This document shows positions 41,321 through 50,425 of a stretch of DNA of 64,000 nt, piece after piece. How positions within the stretch are numbered: position 1 is the stretch's first letter; each line of letters opens with the position of its first letter. Source of the DNA: Microbispora sp. ZYX-F-249 (lineage in GTDB: Bacteria > Actinomycetota > Actinomycetes > Streptosporangiales > Streptosporangiaceae); the NCBI RefSeq assembly GCF_039649665.1, contig NZ_JBDJAW010000004.1, positions 186,001 to 250,000 on the forward strand, in the 5' to 3' direction. The position numbers and the translations under genes were made by a program. The notes beneath the pieces are model-generated. The model worked only from the letters and a program-made list of their open reading frames with translations. It did no database searches and was not told the origin of the DNA.

Positions 41321-42141
41321 CCCTTCAGGGAGCCCTGGAGCAGAGCCGTGACGAAGCGGCGCTGGAAGATCAGGAAGATCACGAGCGTGGGGGCCAGGAT
41401 CAGCAGCGACCCCGCGCAGAGCAGCGGCATGTCGGTTCCCCACTGGCCCTGGAAGGCGCCCAGGGCCCCGGACATCGTCCGTTTCAGCGGGTCGTCGACG
41501 AGGACGATCGCCAGGAGGAACTGGTTCCAGGTCCACAGGAACAGCAGGATGGCCAGGGACGACAGCGCCGGCATGGCCAGCGGGACGTGGATGCGCCAGA
41601 AGAGCTGCCACACGTTCGCGCCGTCCATCCGCGCGCTCTCCGACAGCTCGTCGGGCATGTTGACGAAGTGCGCCCGCATCCAGAAGACCGCGAACGGCAT
41701 GTACAGCCCGATGAGCGGCAGGATGATGGCCCACCTGGTGTTCAGCAGTCCCATGTCGCGCACCTGGTAGTACAGCGGCGTGATGATGCCCTCGAACGGC
41801 AGCGTCAGCCCGAGCACGAACAGCAGGAACACCAGATTCCGTCCCGCCATCCGCAGGTGACCGATGGCGAAGCCGGCCAGCGTCCCGAGGAGCAGCGCGA
41901 CGGGAACCACGCCGAGCACGATGAGCGTGCTCGACTTCACCAGCTCGATCATCCGCGCGGCCTCGAACGCCTTGACGAAGTTGCCCCACTGCGGATCGCG
42001 CGGCCACTCGAGGCCCGAGGGGTAGCTGCCGGACGGGTGCAGGGCGGTGACGAACAGGCTGACGAACGGCATGAGCGTGACCGCCATCAGCAGGACGAGC
42101 AGCAGCCTTCCGGTCCACGTCTCCCGGCGTCCGACGATCAT
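41317..42141 (-). CDS. Sugar ABC transporter permease (MalG-like)
   Basis: A 274-residue permease with six membrane helices. The cytoplasmic EAA loop is readable as ELSESARMDGANVWQLFWRIHVPLAMPALSSL, which docks the ATPase. The ATG overlaps the preceding permease stop (ATGA), and its own stop overlaps the kinase start. No ATPase gene is nearby, so a shared MsiK-type ATPase elsewhere is expected, as for many actinomycete sugar importers. Confidence 0.92.
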   Translation of the reverse strand: MIVGRRETWTGRLLLVLLMAVTLMPFVSLFVTALHPSGSYPSGLEWPRDPQWGNFVKAFEAARMIELVKSSTLIVLGVVPVALLLGTLAGFAIGHLRMAGRNLVFLLFVLGLTLPFEGIITPLYYQVRDMGLLNTRWAIILPLIGLYMPFAVFWMRAHFVNMPDELSESARMDGANVWQLFWRIHVPLAMPALSSLAILLFLWTWNQFLLAIVLVDDPLKRTMSGALGAFQGQWGTDMPLLCAGSLLILAPTLVIFLIFQRRFVTALLQGSLKG

Positions 42142-43136
42142 GAGGACCTGTCCTTGGTGAGCCACTGGATGGGAAGGGCGACGAGGATGACGAGCACCAT
42201 GAGCACGACGGCCAGTGCGGACGCCATGCCCACCTGCCGCTCGGAGAAGGCCAGGTAGTAGATCTCCAGCCCGGGGACCATCGTCGCGTTGCCCGGTCCG
42301 CCCTGCGTGGAGACGTAGACGATGTCGAAGCTGGCCAGCGCCGCGATCACGGTCACCGTGACGCAGACGCCGATCTCCTGCCGCAGGCAGGGCACGGTGA
42401 TCGAGACGAACTCGCGCAGCGGCCCTGCTCCGTCCATCCGGGCGGCCTCGTACAGCGCCGGATCGATCTTGCTCAGGCCGGACAGGAGAAGGATCGTGCA
42501 CAGGCCGAGCAGCACCCACGCCCCGATCACGCCGACCGCCGGCAGGGCCGTGGAGAAGTCGCCCAGCCAGGCGCGCGCCACGCTTTCGAGGCCGACGTAC
42601 GCGAGCAGCTGGTTGACCAGGCCGGTCGACGACATCAGCCAGCTCCAGGCGATGCCGGCGGCGACGAGCGGGATGACCTGCGGCAGGAACAGGACCGTCC
42701 GCGCCACCAGCGCGAGCCGGCTCGCGGCGATCCGGCGGATCGTCGAGGCGATCGCGAGGCCCAGCACGACCGGGATCACGCTGAAGAAGACGATCAGCTT
42801 GATCGCGTTGAGGATGGAGGCGAACAGGTCGGGGTCGGTGAACACCCTGACGTAGTTGCCCAGGCCGGCCCAGGTGGACGGGCCGATGCCGTCCCAGCGG
42901 TACATCGAGTACTGGACGGTGAGCGCGATCGGGCGCAGCACGAAGACCGCGTAGACGCCGAGTGCCGGAGCCACGAAGAGCCAGCCGACCCAACTCGGGG
43001 TGCGGAGCCCCGCCGCGCGGGCGGGGCTCTGCTTCCTGGGCACGGGCTTCCTGGGCACGGGCTTCCTCGTCACGGCTGCCGGCCCGGGGCGGGTCGCGGG
43101 GGGATCGACCTCGCTGTCGGGAGTCGGCCGTGTCAT
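42138..43136 (-). CDS. Sugar ABC transporter permease (MalF-like)
   Basis: A 332-residue permease. The N-terminal 45 residues are polar with a repeated basic K-P-V-P-R motif, followed by six membrane helices. The EAA loop reads PALYEAARMDGAGPLREFVSITVPCLRQEIG. It lies 6 bp after the binding-protein gene and overlaps the second permease. Together they form a carbohydrate importer of the CUT1 class. Confidence 0.92.
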   Translation of the reverse strand: MTRPTPDSEVDPPATRPGPAAVTRKPVPRKPVPRKQSPARAAGLRTPSWVGWLFVAPALGVYAVFVLRPIALTVQYSMYRWDGIGPSTWAGLGNYVRVFTDPDLFASILNAIKLIVFFSVIPVVLGLAIASTIRRIAASRLALVARTVLFLPQVIPLVAAGIAWSWLMSSTGLVNQLLAYVGLESVARAWLGDFSTALPAVGVIGAWVLLGLCTILLLSGLSKIDPALYEAARMDGAGPLREFVSITVPCLRQEIGVCVTVTVIAALASFDIVYVSTQGGPGNATMVPGLEIYYLAFSERQVGMASALAVVLMVLVILVALPIQWLTKDRSS

Positions 43137-43142
43137 CGGTGC

Positions 43143-44498
43143 TCAGCTCCCCTTGACCTGGCTCGTGTAGTCGCTCTGCACCGACTTCAGCAGCGCCTCG
43201 GGGGTCTGCTGACCGGCGACCAGTTTCTGCAACTGCGGCGTCCAGCTCTTGGCGTAGATCGCGCCGGTGGCGTTGGCGATGAAGTCCATCGAGCCGTTGT
43301 CCTCGGCGATCTTGGCTCCTGCCGCCAGGGTGCTCGCGGTGACCGTGCCCTCGCTGACCTCCGGCATGGGAGCGTCCGCCGGCCCCATCGGGTGCGACCC
43401 GCCGACCTGCACGCCGATCTCACGCGCCTTCGGGTCGGTCGCCACCCAGTTGAGGAAGTACGCCGCGCAGTCGGCGTTCTTCGCCCTGGAGCTGATCCCG
43501 TAGGTGAGGGGCGCCGACATCGCGGCCTGCTTGCCGCCCTGCTGCGCCGGCGGCATCAGGAAGAAGCCCACGTCGCCCGGCATCTGCTTGTCGAGGTTCC
43601 CCGACTCCCAGTCGCCGTTGAACATGAACAGGCCCTCGCCCTTGATGAAGCGGCTCATCATGGTCGCGTAGTCGACGGCGTTGACGTCCTTCCAGAAGTA
43701 CCCGGCCTTGATCCACTTCTCCAGGTGCCGCGTCGCCTGCAGGTTGGAGGGGGTGTCGATCGTGGCGCCCGGCTTCTGGTAGATCCACTCGTTGATCGGC
43801 CCCGAGGGACCGTACGCGGCCATGAGGTCCTGCAGTGGGAAGGCGAGACCGCCGGTGGCTCCGCCGTTGAACTGGGCGATCGGGGTGATGCCCGCGCTCT
43901 TGGCCTTCGCGAGCGCGTCGTCCAGCTCGGCCAGGGTGGCGGGCGGGGACGACATGCCGATCTTGTCGGCGAGCTTCTTGTTGTAGAACACGCCGGTCAT
44001 GCTGAAGTTCAGCCCCATGGCGTACAGCGACCCCTCCCCGCGGGTCTTGCCGCCGGGGGCCATGCGCATCTGCTCCAGCTGTGAGGCGGGCCAGGAATCC
44101 CAGCCGAACGCCTTCGCGTAGCCGTCGAGGTTCTTCAGCAGGTTGTTCTTCACCAGCTCCGACACCTGCGGGAGCCGCATCAGGTCCGGCGGGTCGTCGG
44201 CGAGGACGCGCGGCGCGTTCTGCGTGATCACCGCGAACTGGTCCTCGCGGATGTTCCACTTCACGTTCGGATGCTGCTTGGAGAACTCGGTGCTGAGCTC
44301 CTTCGGCAGGGGAAAGCCGGTCTCGATGTAGGCGTTGAGCGTGACCGGCGCCGTGCCGCAGGTCGGCGCGGCCGCCAGGGACGCGCCGGTGGCCTCCGGC
44401 CGGGGGGCGTCGCCGCCGGGCGCCCCGCAGCCCGCCGCCAGCGCCCCTCCCATCACGACCGCGAGCGCGGCCCCGTTCCAGCGAGTTCGACGCGACAT
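43143..44498 (-). CDS. Sugar ABC transporter substrate-binding lipoprotein
   Basis: A 451-residue lipoprotein starting MSRRTRWN behind AAGGAGACG. The signal sequence ends in the lipobox LAAGC. The body follows family-1 sugar-binding proteins (VTLNAYIETGFPLPKELSTEF; ATLAELDDALAKAKSAGITPIA; FIKGEGLFMFNGDWESG). It captures an oligosaccharide outside the membrane for the two permeases. The GH68 and fructokinase genes downstream suggest sucrose or fructo-oligosaccharides. It is divergent from a LacI gene, with the operator between them. Confidence 0.92.
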   Translation of the reverse strand: MSRRTRWNGAALAVVMGGALAAGCGAPGGDAPRPEATGASLAAAPTCGTAPVTLNAYIETGFPLPKELSTEFSKQHPNVKWNIREDQFAVITQNAPRVLADDPPDLMRLPQVSELVKNNLLKNLDGYAKAFGWDSWPASQLEQMRMAPGGKTRGEGSLYAMGLNFSMTGVFYNKKLADKIGMSSPPATLAELDDALAKAKSAGITPIAQFNGGATGGLAFPLQDLMAAYGPSGPINEWIYQKPGATIDTPSNLQATRHLEKWIKAGYFWKDVNAVDYATMMSRFIKGEGLFMFNGDWESGNLDKQMPGDVGFFLMPPAQQGGKQAAMSAPLTYGISSRAKNADCAAYFLNWVATDPKAREIGVQVGGSHPMGPADAPMPEVSEGTVTASTLAAGAKIAEDNGSMDFIANATGAIYAKSWTPQLQKLVAGQQTPEALLKSVQSDYTSQVKGS

Positions 44499-44560
44499 CT
44501 GCGTCTCCTTGATTGCTCGGGGACCCGCCGGCACACACCGGACGCCCCAGGACTCAGGTT

Positions 44561-44578
44561 TGCTAAATCGGATTAGCA
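44561..44578. promoter_or_regulatory. LacI-type operator between importer and regulator genes
   Basis: TGCTAAATCGGATTAGCA has 6-bp perfect arms (TGCTAA/TTAGCA) and 14 of 18 symmetric positions, with a central CG in the manner of LacI-family operators. It lies 63 bp from each start codon, so the adjacent LacI protein can control both genes. Confidence 0.75.
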
Positions 44579-44640
44579 GTGCGATAGTCTCATCACACGT
44601 GCCGCGGGGTGTCAACCCCCACATCGCAGGAGGTCGACCG

Positions 44641-45702
44641 GTGAGCCCACGACGGGTCACGCTGGCGGACGTCGCCAAGACCGCCGGCGTCTCGCCGACC
44701 ACCGCGTCGCTCGTGCTGTCCGGACGCGGCCGGGAGCTGCGCATCTCCCAGGACGTCGAGCAGCGTGTCCTCAAGGCCGCGGCCGAGCTGCAGTACCGGC
44801 CGAACATCGTATCCGTAGGCCTCCGAACTGGGACAACTCGGACTATCGGCTTTATTTCGGACACAGTCGCCACGTCGCGGCTCGCCGGCGACATGATCAA
44901 GGGAGCACTCGAAGCCGCGCGGGAGCGCGGCTTCATGTTGTTCATCGGTGAGACGGAGGGCGACGCCGAGCTGGAGCGCCTCCTGCTGCAGGCCATGCAC
45001 GACCGTCAGGTGGACGGCATCATCCTGGCCGCGATGTACACGAGAACCATCAAGGTGCCGAAGGGCATGGCGGTCGCCCCCGCCGTCCTGCTCAACGCGC
45101 TCCCCAAACAGCCGTCACCGCTGCCGTCGGTCATCCCCGACGAGATCGAGGCCGGACGCGTCGCCGCGAGAACTCTGCTCGACGCCGGCCATCGCGAGGG
45201 CATCCACCTGATCGGCGCCGGCCCCGGCCGGCGCAACGTCCCTCCGGGTGGAAGCGTCGCGGCCGTCGAACGGCTCATCGGCATCCGCGAGGTGCTCGCC
45301 GAGGCGGGGGTCAAGCCGGCGGGCGGGCACGTCTGCCCCGACTGGCAACCCGAGTACGGCCTCAGCGTGACCCGGGAGCTGCTGAAGAAGGAGCGCCCGC
45401 GGGCGTTGATCTGCTTCAACGACCGGGTCGCCCTCGGCGCCTATCAGGCACTCGACGACTTCGGGCTCAAGGTGCCCGCCGACGTCTCCGTCGTGTCCTT
45501 CGACGACCACCCCATCGCCTCGTGGATGCGCCCCCAGCTGACGACGGTGGCCCTCCCCCACTACGAGCTCGGCCGCAAGGCCGTCGACGTGCTGTTCACG
45601 GAGATCGGCCGCGACCGCGAGGACGACGGCGGGGAGGGTGAGGTGCATCGCGTGCCGATGCCCATCCGCCTGCGGGAGTCGGTCACCTCGCCGGGCGCGT
45701 GA
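44641..45702 (+). CDS. LacI-family transcriptional regulator of the sugar locus
   Basis: A 353-residue repressor with GTG start behind AGGAGG. The HTH reads VTLADVAKTAGVSPTTASLVLSGRG, followed by the hinge helix region with RPNIVSVGLRTGTTRTIGFI. The periplasmic-binding-like core includes DGIILAAMYT, CFNDRVALGAYQALDDFGL and VSFDDHPIASWMRPQLTTV. It is divergent from the ABC importer, with an 18-bp operator between them, so it most likely represses transport and metabolism genes until the sugar is present. Confidence 0.93.
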   Translation: MSPRRVTLADVAKTAGVSPTTASLVLSGRGRELRISQDVEQRVLKAAAELQYRPNIVSVGLRTGTTRTIGFISDTVATSRLAGDMIKGALEAARERGFMLFIGETEGDAELERLLLQAMHDRQVDGIILAAMYTRTIKVPKGMAVAPAVLLNALPKQPSPLPSVIPDEIEAGRVAARTLLDAGHREGIHLIGAGPGRRNVPPGGSVAAVERLIGIREVLAEAGVKPAGGHVCPDWQPEYGLSVTRELLKKERPRALICFNDRVALGAYQALDDFGLKVPADVSVVSFDDHPIASWMRPQLTTVALPHYELGRKAVDVLFTEIGRDREDDGGEGEVHRVPMPIRLRESVTSPGA

Positions 45703-45758
45703 CCGGCACAGCGGCCCCCTCCCATGCCGGTCGACGCGTCTTCGCACCGCTGCCGGGG

Positions 45759-45780
45759 CGGACCGCAGGCTAGCGGTCCG
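45759..45780. terminator. 8-bp hairpin between LacI and membrane-protein genes
   Basis: CGGACCGC (45759-45766) and GCGGTCCG (45773-45780) are perfectly complementary. The loop contains the stop codon of the convergent minus-strand gene. Confidence 0.55.
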
Positions 45781-46942
45781 GGTCGTGGATGACGGCCCAC
45801 TTGTCACCGCGTTTGAAGTAGAGCATCTCCGTGTCGGTGTAGAGGGTGGGGGATGCCTTGCGGTCGTCGCGAATCCACAGCCTGCCGGCCCGCGACGTGG
45901 CGAGGTCGAAGATCACTTCGGCCTTCCGTCCCTGCTCGTCGACCTGGGTCAGGGTGACGAAGCGGCCGGCCACGAGTGACCGGGGGCTGTCGCCCGGCAG
46001 GTCCAGAACCTGGCTGCCGTCGCGGCGGGTCGCCTGGGTGCCGGTCAGGCACCAAACCACATCGCACCGCGCCCGCGCCGGATCGTCGAGCCGCTCCCCT
46101 GTGCTCAGGTTGAGCAGATTCGTCATGGCCGCCGGACCGTCGGCGGGACGCCCCGCCCAGGGCCAGGAGAAAAGACGCAGCCCCTCCGTACCCGGGACGA
46201 ACGACGGTTCGCCGCCCGCCACCGGAACCTGGTTGACGCCCCCCGACTTGGTCGACGACCAGAAGATCCTGCCGCCTCCGACCGCCAGGTCCACACCGTA
46301 GATGGTGTCCCCGTTCTTCTTGTCCACGTCCAACTCGGCCGGGAACGAGACCACCGTGCGCGGAGTGCCCCCGGTCACCGGAACCGTCATGATGTGGATG
46401 TCTCGGTCCACGTACTTGAACCAGGCGATCACGCCTTCGCCCACCGCCAGCGAGTCCACCGGCGCGATGGGATAGTCGATGACGGCCAGGCGTTGAAAGG
46501 TCTGCGATTCCAGCTTGTAAGCCCACAACTGAGGCGCAGGATCGTAGCCCTTCTTCGACACGTACCCGAGCATGGTGCGTGGATCGATGAACAGCTTCGG
46601 CGTGAAGTTCTTGCCGTTGGGGACCTGCCGGGGGACCTCCGCGATCACCGAAGGCAGCACCTGTTCCAGCGGCGGCGCGATCTCCTCCACGATCCGGTGT
46701 TCGTGAACGCGCGGTGCCGGCGTGGCCGTGATGGCGGGTGGCGGCGCGGGAGCCCGCCACGTCACGGCTGACGCCGCCCAGATCACCAGACAGGTGGCCG
46801 TCGCGGTCGCCACCACCAGCCCGCGGCGTCCGCGCCGAATCCGCCCCAGGGTCACCTGGCGCAGCAGATCCGGCGGAGTGGCCGGCATCCGCGCCTCCGC
46901 TTCGGCGAACGTACGGCGCAGCGCCTCCTCGACGTCGTTCAT
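45770..46942 (-). CDS. Membrane-anchored propeller-like protein, sigma partner
   Basis: A 390-residue protein starting MNDVEEALRRTFAEAEARMP with GAGGAGG before it. A roughly 40-residue cytoplasmic part is followed by one membrane helix (about 41-59), then an outside domain with repeated strand-turn units of a beta propeller (LAVGEGVIAWFKYVDRDIHIM; LAVGGGRIFWSSTKSGGVNQV). The ATG overlaps the sigma-factor stop (ATGA). The topology is that of an anti-sigma or sensing partner. Confidence 0.8.
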   Translation of the reverse strand: MNDVEEALRRTFAEAEARMPATPPDLLRQVTLGRIRRGRRGLVVATATATCLVIWAASAVTWRAPAPPPAITATPAPRVHEHRIVEEIAPPLEQVLPSVIAEVPRQVPNGKNFTPKLFIDPRTMLGYVSKKGYDPAPQLWAYKLESQTFQRLAVIDYPIAPVDSLAVGEGVIAWFKYVDRDIHIMTVPVTGGTPRTVVSFPAELDVDKKNGDTIYGVDLAVGGGRIFWSSTKSGGVNQVPVAGGEPSFVPGTEGLRLFSWPWAGRPADGPAAMTNLLNLSTGERLDDPARARCDVVWCLTGTQATRRDGSQVLDLPGDSPRSLVAGRFVTLTQVDEQGRKAEVIFDLATSRAGRLWIRDDRKASPTLYTDTEMLYFKRGDKWAVIHDPDR

Positions 46943-47421
46943 CGCAGCCTCCTCAGCGGGGTGACGGTGTCGCGCAGTTTGCCGAGAGCGCGGGATGCCT
47001 GACTCCGTACGGTCCCGGGGGAGATCCCGAGGATCTCGGCGATCTCGGCGTCCGACCGGTCCTCGTAGTAGCGCAGGACCAGTACGGCCCGCTGCCTCTT
47101 GGGCAGCTTGACCAGTTCGTCCCAGAGGTCCAGCGGTGGCGGCTCCGCCGCCGGTTGCGACTGTTCGGGCACCTCCCATGCCAGATGTTCGCGCCTGCGC
47201 CGCCTCCAGACGGAGATGTGCAGCCGGGTGATCGTGGTCTTCACGTAGCTCTCCGGGTTGTGCTTGTGCTGCACGCGCGGCCATGAGCCGCGCAGCCGTA
47301 CCATCGCCTCCTGGACGAGGTCGGCGGCGTCGTGCGGGTTGCCGGTGAGCATGTAGGCGTAGCGGAACAGCGCATCGATCCGATCGGCGGCGAAGTCCGC
47401 GAAATCCGGCGCGTCATCCAC
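46939..47421 (-). CDS. SigE-type (TIGR02983) ECF sigma factor
   Basis: A 160-residue sigma factor. Region 2 reads IDALFRYAYMLTGNPHDAADLVQEAMVRL and region 4 reads LVKLPKRQRAVLVLRYYEDRSDAEIAEILGISPGTVRSQASRALGKL. The short length and motifs match the Streptomyces SigE-like family. Coupled by ATGA overlap to the propeller membrane protein. This is the third ECF system in the window. Confidence 0.92.
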   Translation of the reverse strand: MDDAPDFADFAADRIDALFRYAYMLTGNPHDAADLVQEAMVRLRGSWPRVQHKHNPESYVKTTITRLHISVWRRRRREHLAWEVPEQSQPAAEPPPLDLWDELVKLPKRQRAVLVLRYYEDRSDAEIAEILGISPGTVRSQASRALGKLRDTVTPLRRLR

Positions 47422-47545
47422 GGGCGGGAGTCCTCTCGTCCATCCCGCCTGAGACGCTCGAGAACCCGGAAATGTTGCATCACGCGAAATCCACTGAGAC
47501 GACGCTCAGCGGGAAGTTACGGCGAGACGGCCGTGCGGGCACCGG

Positions 47546-48403
47546 CTACGGCAGCGTGGAAACGGTCCCCGTGGTTTCACCGGAGGCGCCGCACGCGATG
47601 GCGTACTCGGTGAACCGGCCGCAGGTCTCGAATCCGAGGCGGCGGTAGACGGGCTCGCCGTCCGCGGACGCCTGCAGGACCGCGGTGCGGTAACCCTCGT
47701 CGTACGCGGTGTGCAGGGTGGCCAGGGTGATGGCGCCGCCGTAGCCGCGCCGGCGGTCCGTCGCGAGGGTCGCGATGTTGTAGATCCCGGCGACTCCACC
47801 GTGGAGGAGGACCTCGGCCGAGCAGACCGGGCGGCCGCTCACGTAGCCGACCAGATACCGGGCGGGGCAGCCGGGAGCAAGGGCCCACTCGGCGGCGTCG
47901 GCGAAGAACCGGCGCACCGTGGCGGCCGGCGGGTCCCAGTTCGCGGCCAGGACCAGCGCGTAGTCGGCGAGCTGCTCCGGAGTCGTCACCAGGCGGATGT
48001 CCAGGCCGTCGGCGTGCGGCTCCGGCAGTGCCGCATGCAGGTCCTTCCACATGCCCGTCTCGGTCTCGGCCGCCTCGAGGCCGGCGCCCTCCAGGAGCGA
48101 GGCCAGGTCCGCCGGTGTGGAGGCGGGGCCGACCCACCAGGAGAAGGGGCGACCGGTCGCGGCCAGTGCACGGACGGTCTCCTCCACGCGCGCGGGGGCG
48201 GTGTCCGCGGTGAACCGCGCCGCCGCGACGATGTTGAAAGTGTCGTCGTCGAGCCCGCTGTCGGCGATCAGGAGGTCGTCCGTCTCCATGACGGTCGAGC
48301 GCTCCAAGCGGCGGTGCAAGTGGCAGGCATGCTCGGCGAGGTTCTGCTCCATGGCGATCAGCAGGTCGAAATCGCCGGGAATCTGTTGTTTCGTCTCATT
48401 CAT
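47546..48403 (-). CDS. GNAT-family N-acetyltransferase
   Basis: A 285-residue protein starting MNETKQQ. The C-terminal 130 residues are a GNAT domain: [51 protein letters not shown] with the acetyl-CoA loop R-R-G-Y-G-G, then [12 protein letters not shown]. The N-terminal half is a second, degenerate GNAT-like unit. The acceptor is unknown. A perfect inverted repeat covers its start codon and could be an operator. Confidence 0.87.
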   Translation of the reverse strand: MNETKQQIPGDFDLLIAMEQNLAEHACHLHRRLERSTVMETDDLLIADSGLDDDTFNIVAAARFTADTAPARVEETVRALAATGRPFSWWVGPASTPADLASLLEGAGLEAAETETGMWKDLHAALPEPHADGLDIRLVTTPEQLADYALVLAANWDPPAATVRRFFADAAEWALAPGCPARYLVGYVSGRPVCSAEVLLHGGVAGIYNIATLATDRRRGYGGAITLATLHTAYDEGYRTAVLQASADGEPVYRRLGFETCGRFTEYAIACGASGETTGTVSTLP

Positions 48404-48417
48404 GTGAGTGATCACAT
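48402..48417. promoter_or_regulatory. Inverted repeat over the GNAT start codon
   Basis: ATGTGAGTGATCACAT has perfect 6-bp arms and a 4-bp centre. Its position at the start of the GNAT gene suggests a repressor site. The binder is unknown; the TetR gene beyond is on the same strand, upstream. Confidence 0.45.
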
Positions 48418-48505
48418 CATGCCCGCTTGTGGCGCGCCCGCGATTTTCCCACGGCGACCGGCCCGGCGCCCCGTACGCCACGGCGCGCCCGGCAGGGGGC
48501 GATGA

Positions 48506-49048
48506 TCAGCGTTGGGGGCCGCGGACGCCCTCGAGCACAAGCGAGACGTACCTGCGCCAGCCACCGGCGCCGGTCATGTTGGCCATGGCGCCCCGGGTGA
48601 TGAGGACGAAGTCGTCGGCGCGGAAGTCCTCACGGAGGCGGCCCGCGTCGACGGCGCGCCGCACGATGCGTTCGGTGATCGCCGCGAAATCCGTCTTCTC
48701 CGCGACGATGTCGTTCCAGCTCGGCTCTTCCGGGCCGAGGAGCGCGAAGCGGAACGCGGCGTCGGACTCCGCGGACTCCAGGTAGCCGTAGAGCAGCGTC
48801 TCGAACGCCACCCAGGGGTCCTCGGCCTCCGCGGCGGCGCGGGCGAGGGCGGTCATCGCCTCGAACCGGCGGCCGATGATCGCCGCGAGTAGCGCTCGTT
48901 TGTCGGCGAAGTGCCGGTAGAGGGTGCCGACACCCAAGCCGGCACGCTCGGCGATCTCGTCCATCTGCACGGCGTCGCCTCGCCGGGCGAACAGCTCGCC
49001 GGCGGCGTCGAGGACGGCCTCACGGTTGCGCCGGGCGTCGGCGCGCAA
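48506..49048 (-). CDS. TetR-family regulator with truncated upstream region
   Basis: A 180-residue TetR protein. The only plausible start is TTG at 49048, giving LRADARRNREAVLDAAGELFARRG, an HTH with VQMDEIAERAGLGVGTLYRHFADKRALLAAI, and a C-terminal helical domain. The sequence immediately upstream is not a promoter but the interior of a divergent NmrA-like gene. Its original control region and perhaps a few N-terminal residues have therefore been lost. It may be expressed poorly or not at all. Confidence 0.8.
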   Translation of the reverse strand: MRADARRNREAVLDAAGELFARRGDAVQMDEIAERAGLGVGTLYRHFADKRALLAAIIGRRFEAMTALARAAAEAEDPWVAFETLLYGYLESAESDAAFRFALLGPEEPSWNDIVAEKTDFAAITERIVRRAVDAGRLREDFRADDFVLITRGAMANMTGAGGWRRYVSLVLEGVRGPQR

Positions 49049-49499
49049 CCTGCTCGGGCAGCTCGATGCGATCTGCGGGCAGGGCGCGTTCTCCCTGACC
49101 TGTGCGGGTGACCTGCCGCTGGCGTCGGTCGCGACGCGGGACATCGCGGGCACCGCCGCCGGCCTGCTCACCGACCTGTCCTGGACCGGACAGGAGAGTC
49201 TCCCCGTGTTCGGCCCCGACCGGCTGACCCCCGACGGCATGGCGGAGGTGATCAGCCAGGAACTCGGCCGGGCGGTCACCTACCGTCGCACGAGCATGGA
49301 CGACTACGCGTGGCTGCTCCGCTCCCGGGGCGCCGCCGACCAAGCGATCAAGGACGTGACCGAGGCGTTCGCCGCACAGGACCTCGGCATCTACGACGCG
49401 GACTGGGCGACCGCCGAGCCCACCTCGACAGACTTCCGCACCTGGTGCAGGGAAGTGCTCAAGCCCGCCGCGGCCGCCCGGGCATCCTGCCGGGAGTGA
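49047..49499 (+). pseudogene. 5'-truncated NmrA-family NAD(P)-binding protein
   Basis: An open frame of about 150 codons encodes the C-terminal half of an NmrA/HSCARG-type protein: NLLGQLDAICGQGAFSL, VATRDIAGTAAGLLTD, FGPDRLTPDGMAEVISQELG, then DFRTWCREVLKPA. The N-terminal Rossmann part with its nucleotide loop is absent. Similarity begins exactly where the divergent TetR gene begins. A deletion that removed the shared promoter and the first half of this gene is the simplest reading. Confidence 0.75.
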
Positions 49500-49640
49500 G
49501 GCTGACCGCGCTCGAAAGCCACATGAGGGTGCGATCGGGCCCGGGAAGGCGACGGACCGTTCGCCGTACTGAAGAAGTCGTCCGCCCCGGACAGGCACCA
49601 GCCGAAGGGTCCCCGGTGTCGCCAGGCTGGGCGCTCCAGG

Positions 49641-50369
49641 TCACCGAGACCGGTGGCCCCTCCTCTTACGACCGGCCGGCGCGGCCCGGCGGCCGGAGCC
49701 GTTCTGCGCGGGTTTCTGCGCCTGCCGCCGTGCCGGTTTCTCCGCGGGGGCGGCAGGGGCACGGCCCCGCGAGCTGTTCACTGTCCGGCCCCGGACGATG
49801 CCGATGAAGTCCTCCACCAGGTCGGTGGTCGCGTCCGTGGGCCAGGTCAGCGCGACCTGAGACTGCGGCGCGTCGAGCACCGGCCGGTAGGTGAGATCCC
49901 TGCGGTGGTGGAGGCGTGCCAGCGACTGCGGAACCAGGAGAATCCCGGTGCCGGCCGCCACCAGCTCGACCGCCTCCGCCGTTGTGGCCGGGCGGGTGAA
50001 CGCGCTCCGCCCGGGCCGGGCGGTCCACTCGATGGTGTCGTCCAGGGTGTGGAACACCTCGTCGTCGTCAAGGTCGGCGACGGTCACCTCGTCAGCGGCG
50101 GCCACCGCGTGGTCCTTGGGCACCACGACCACGGTGGTCTCCACGTAGAGAGGGATCACGCTGAGCCCGTCCCGGTCGACCGGCAATCTGGCGAATCCGG
50201 CGTCGGCGCCGCCGTTCCGCAGGACTGCCACCACCTCGGCGGCGGGAACCGGGACCAGGGTGACCGGCACGTCGGGCATTCTCTCGGTCCAGATGTTGAC
50301 CCATTTCGCGGGTGTCACGCCGGGCACGTACGCCAGCCGGAACACCCTGCCGGTCTCTCCAACAGTCAC
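49641..50369 (-). CDS. LysR substrate-binding-domain protein without HTH
   Basis: A 242-residue protein starting at GTG 50369. It has the LysR effector domain only (FRLAYVPGVTPAKWVNIW; VVVVPKDHAVAAADEVTVADLDDDEVFH; AVELVAAGTGILLVPQSLARLHHR). No DNA-binding HTH precedes it. The last 45 residues are strongly basic and Ala/Arg/Lys-rich, which could bind nucleic acid. It is divergent from a DUF5997 gene, a pairing that recurs in actinomycetes. Function unknown. Confidence 0.82.
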   Translation of the reverse strand: MTVGETGRVFRLAYVPGVTPAKWVNIWTERMPDVPVTLVPVPAAEVVAVLRNGGADAGFARLPVDRDGLSVIPLYVETTVVVVPKDHAVAAADEVTVADLDDDEVFHTLDDTIEWTARPGRSAFTRPATTAEAVELVAAGTGILLVPQSLARLHHRRDLTYRPVLDAPQSQVALTWPTDATTDLVEDFIGIVRGRTVNSSRGRAPAAPAEKPARRQAQKPAQNGSGRRAAPAGRKRRGHRSR

Positions 50370-50425
50370 TTCCTCAGGCTACCGATGTCATGGGAACCCG
50401 TTCCGACTGACTACTCTTGACGTTT

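Noticed and set aside
41317..44498. Search for an ATPase gene of the sugar importer
   Set aside because: No ABC ATPase motifs in the neighbourhood; a shared ATPase elsewhere is usual, so absence is not reported as a defect.
49641..50369. LysR gene thought to have lost its HTH by truncation
   Set aside because: HTH-less LysR domains paired with DUF5997 recur in actinomycetes, and the gene has its own start beside the divergent partner, so it is probably normal.
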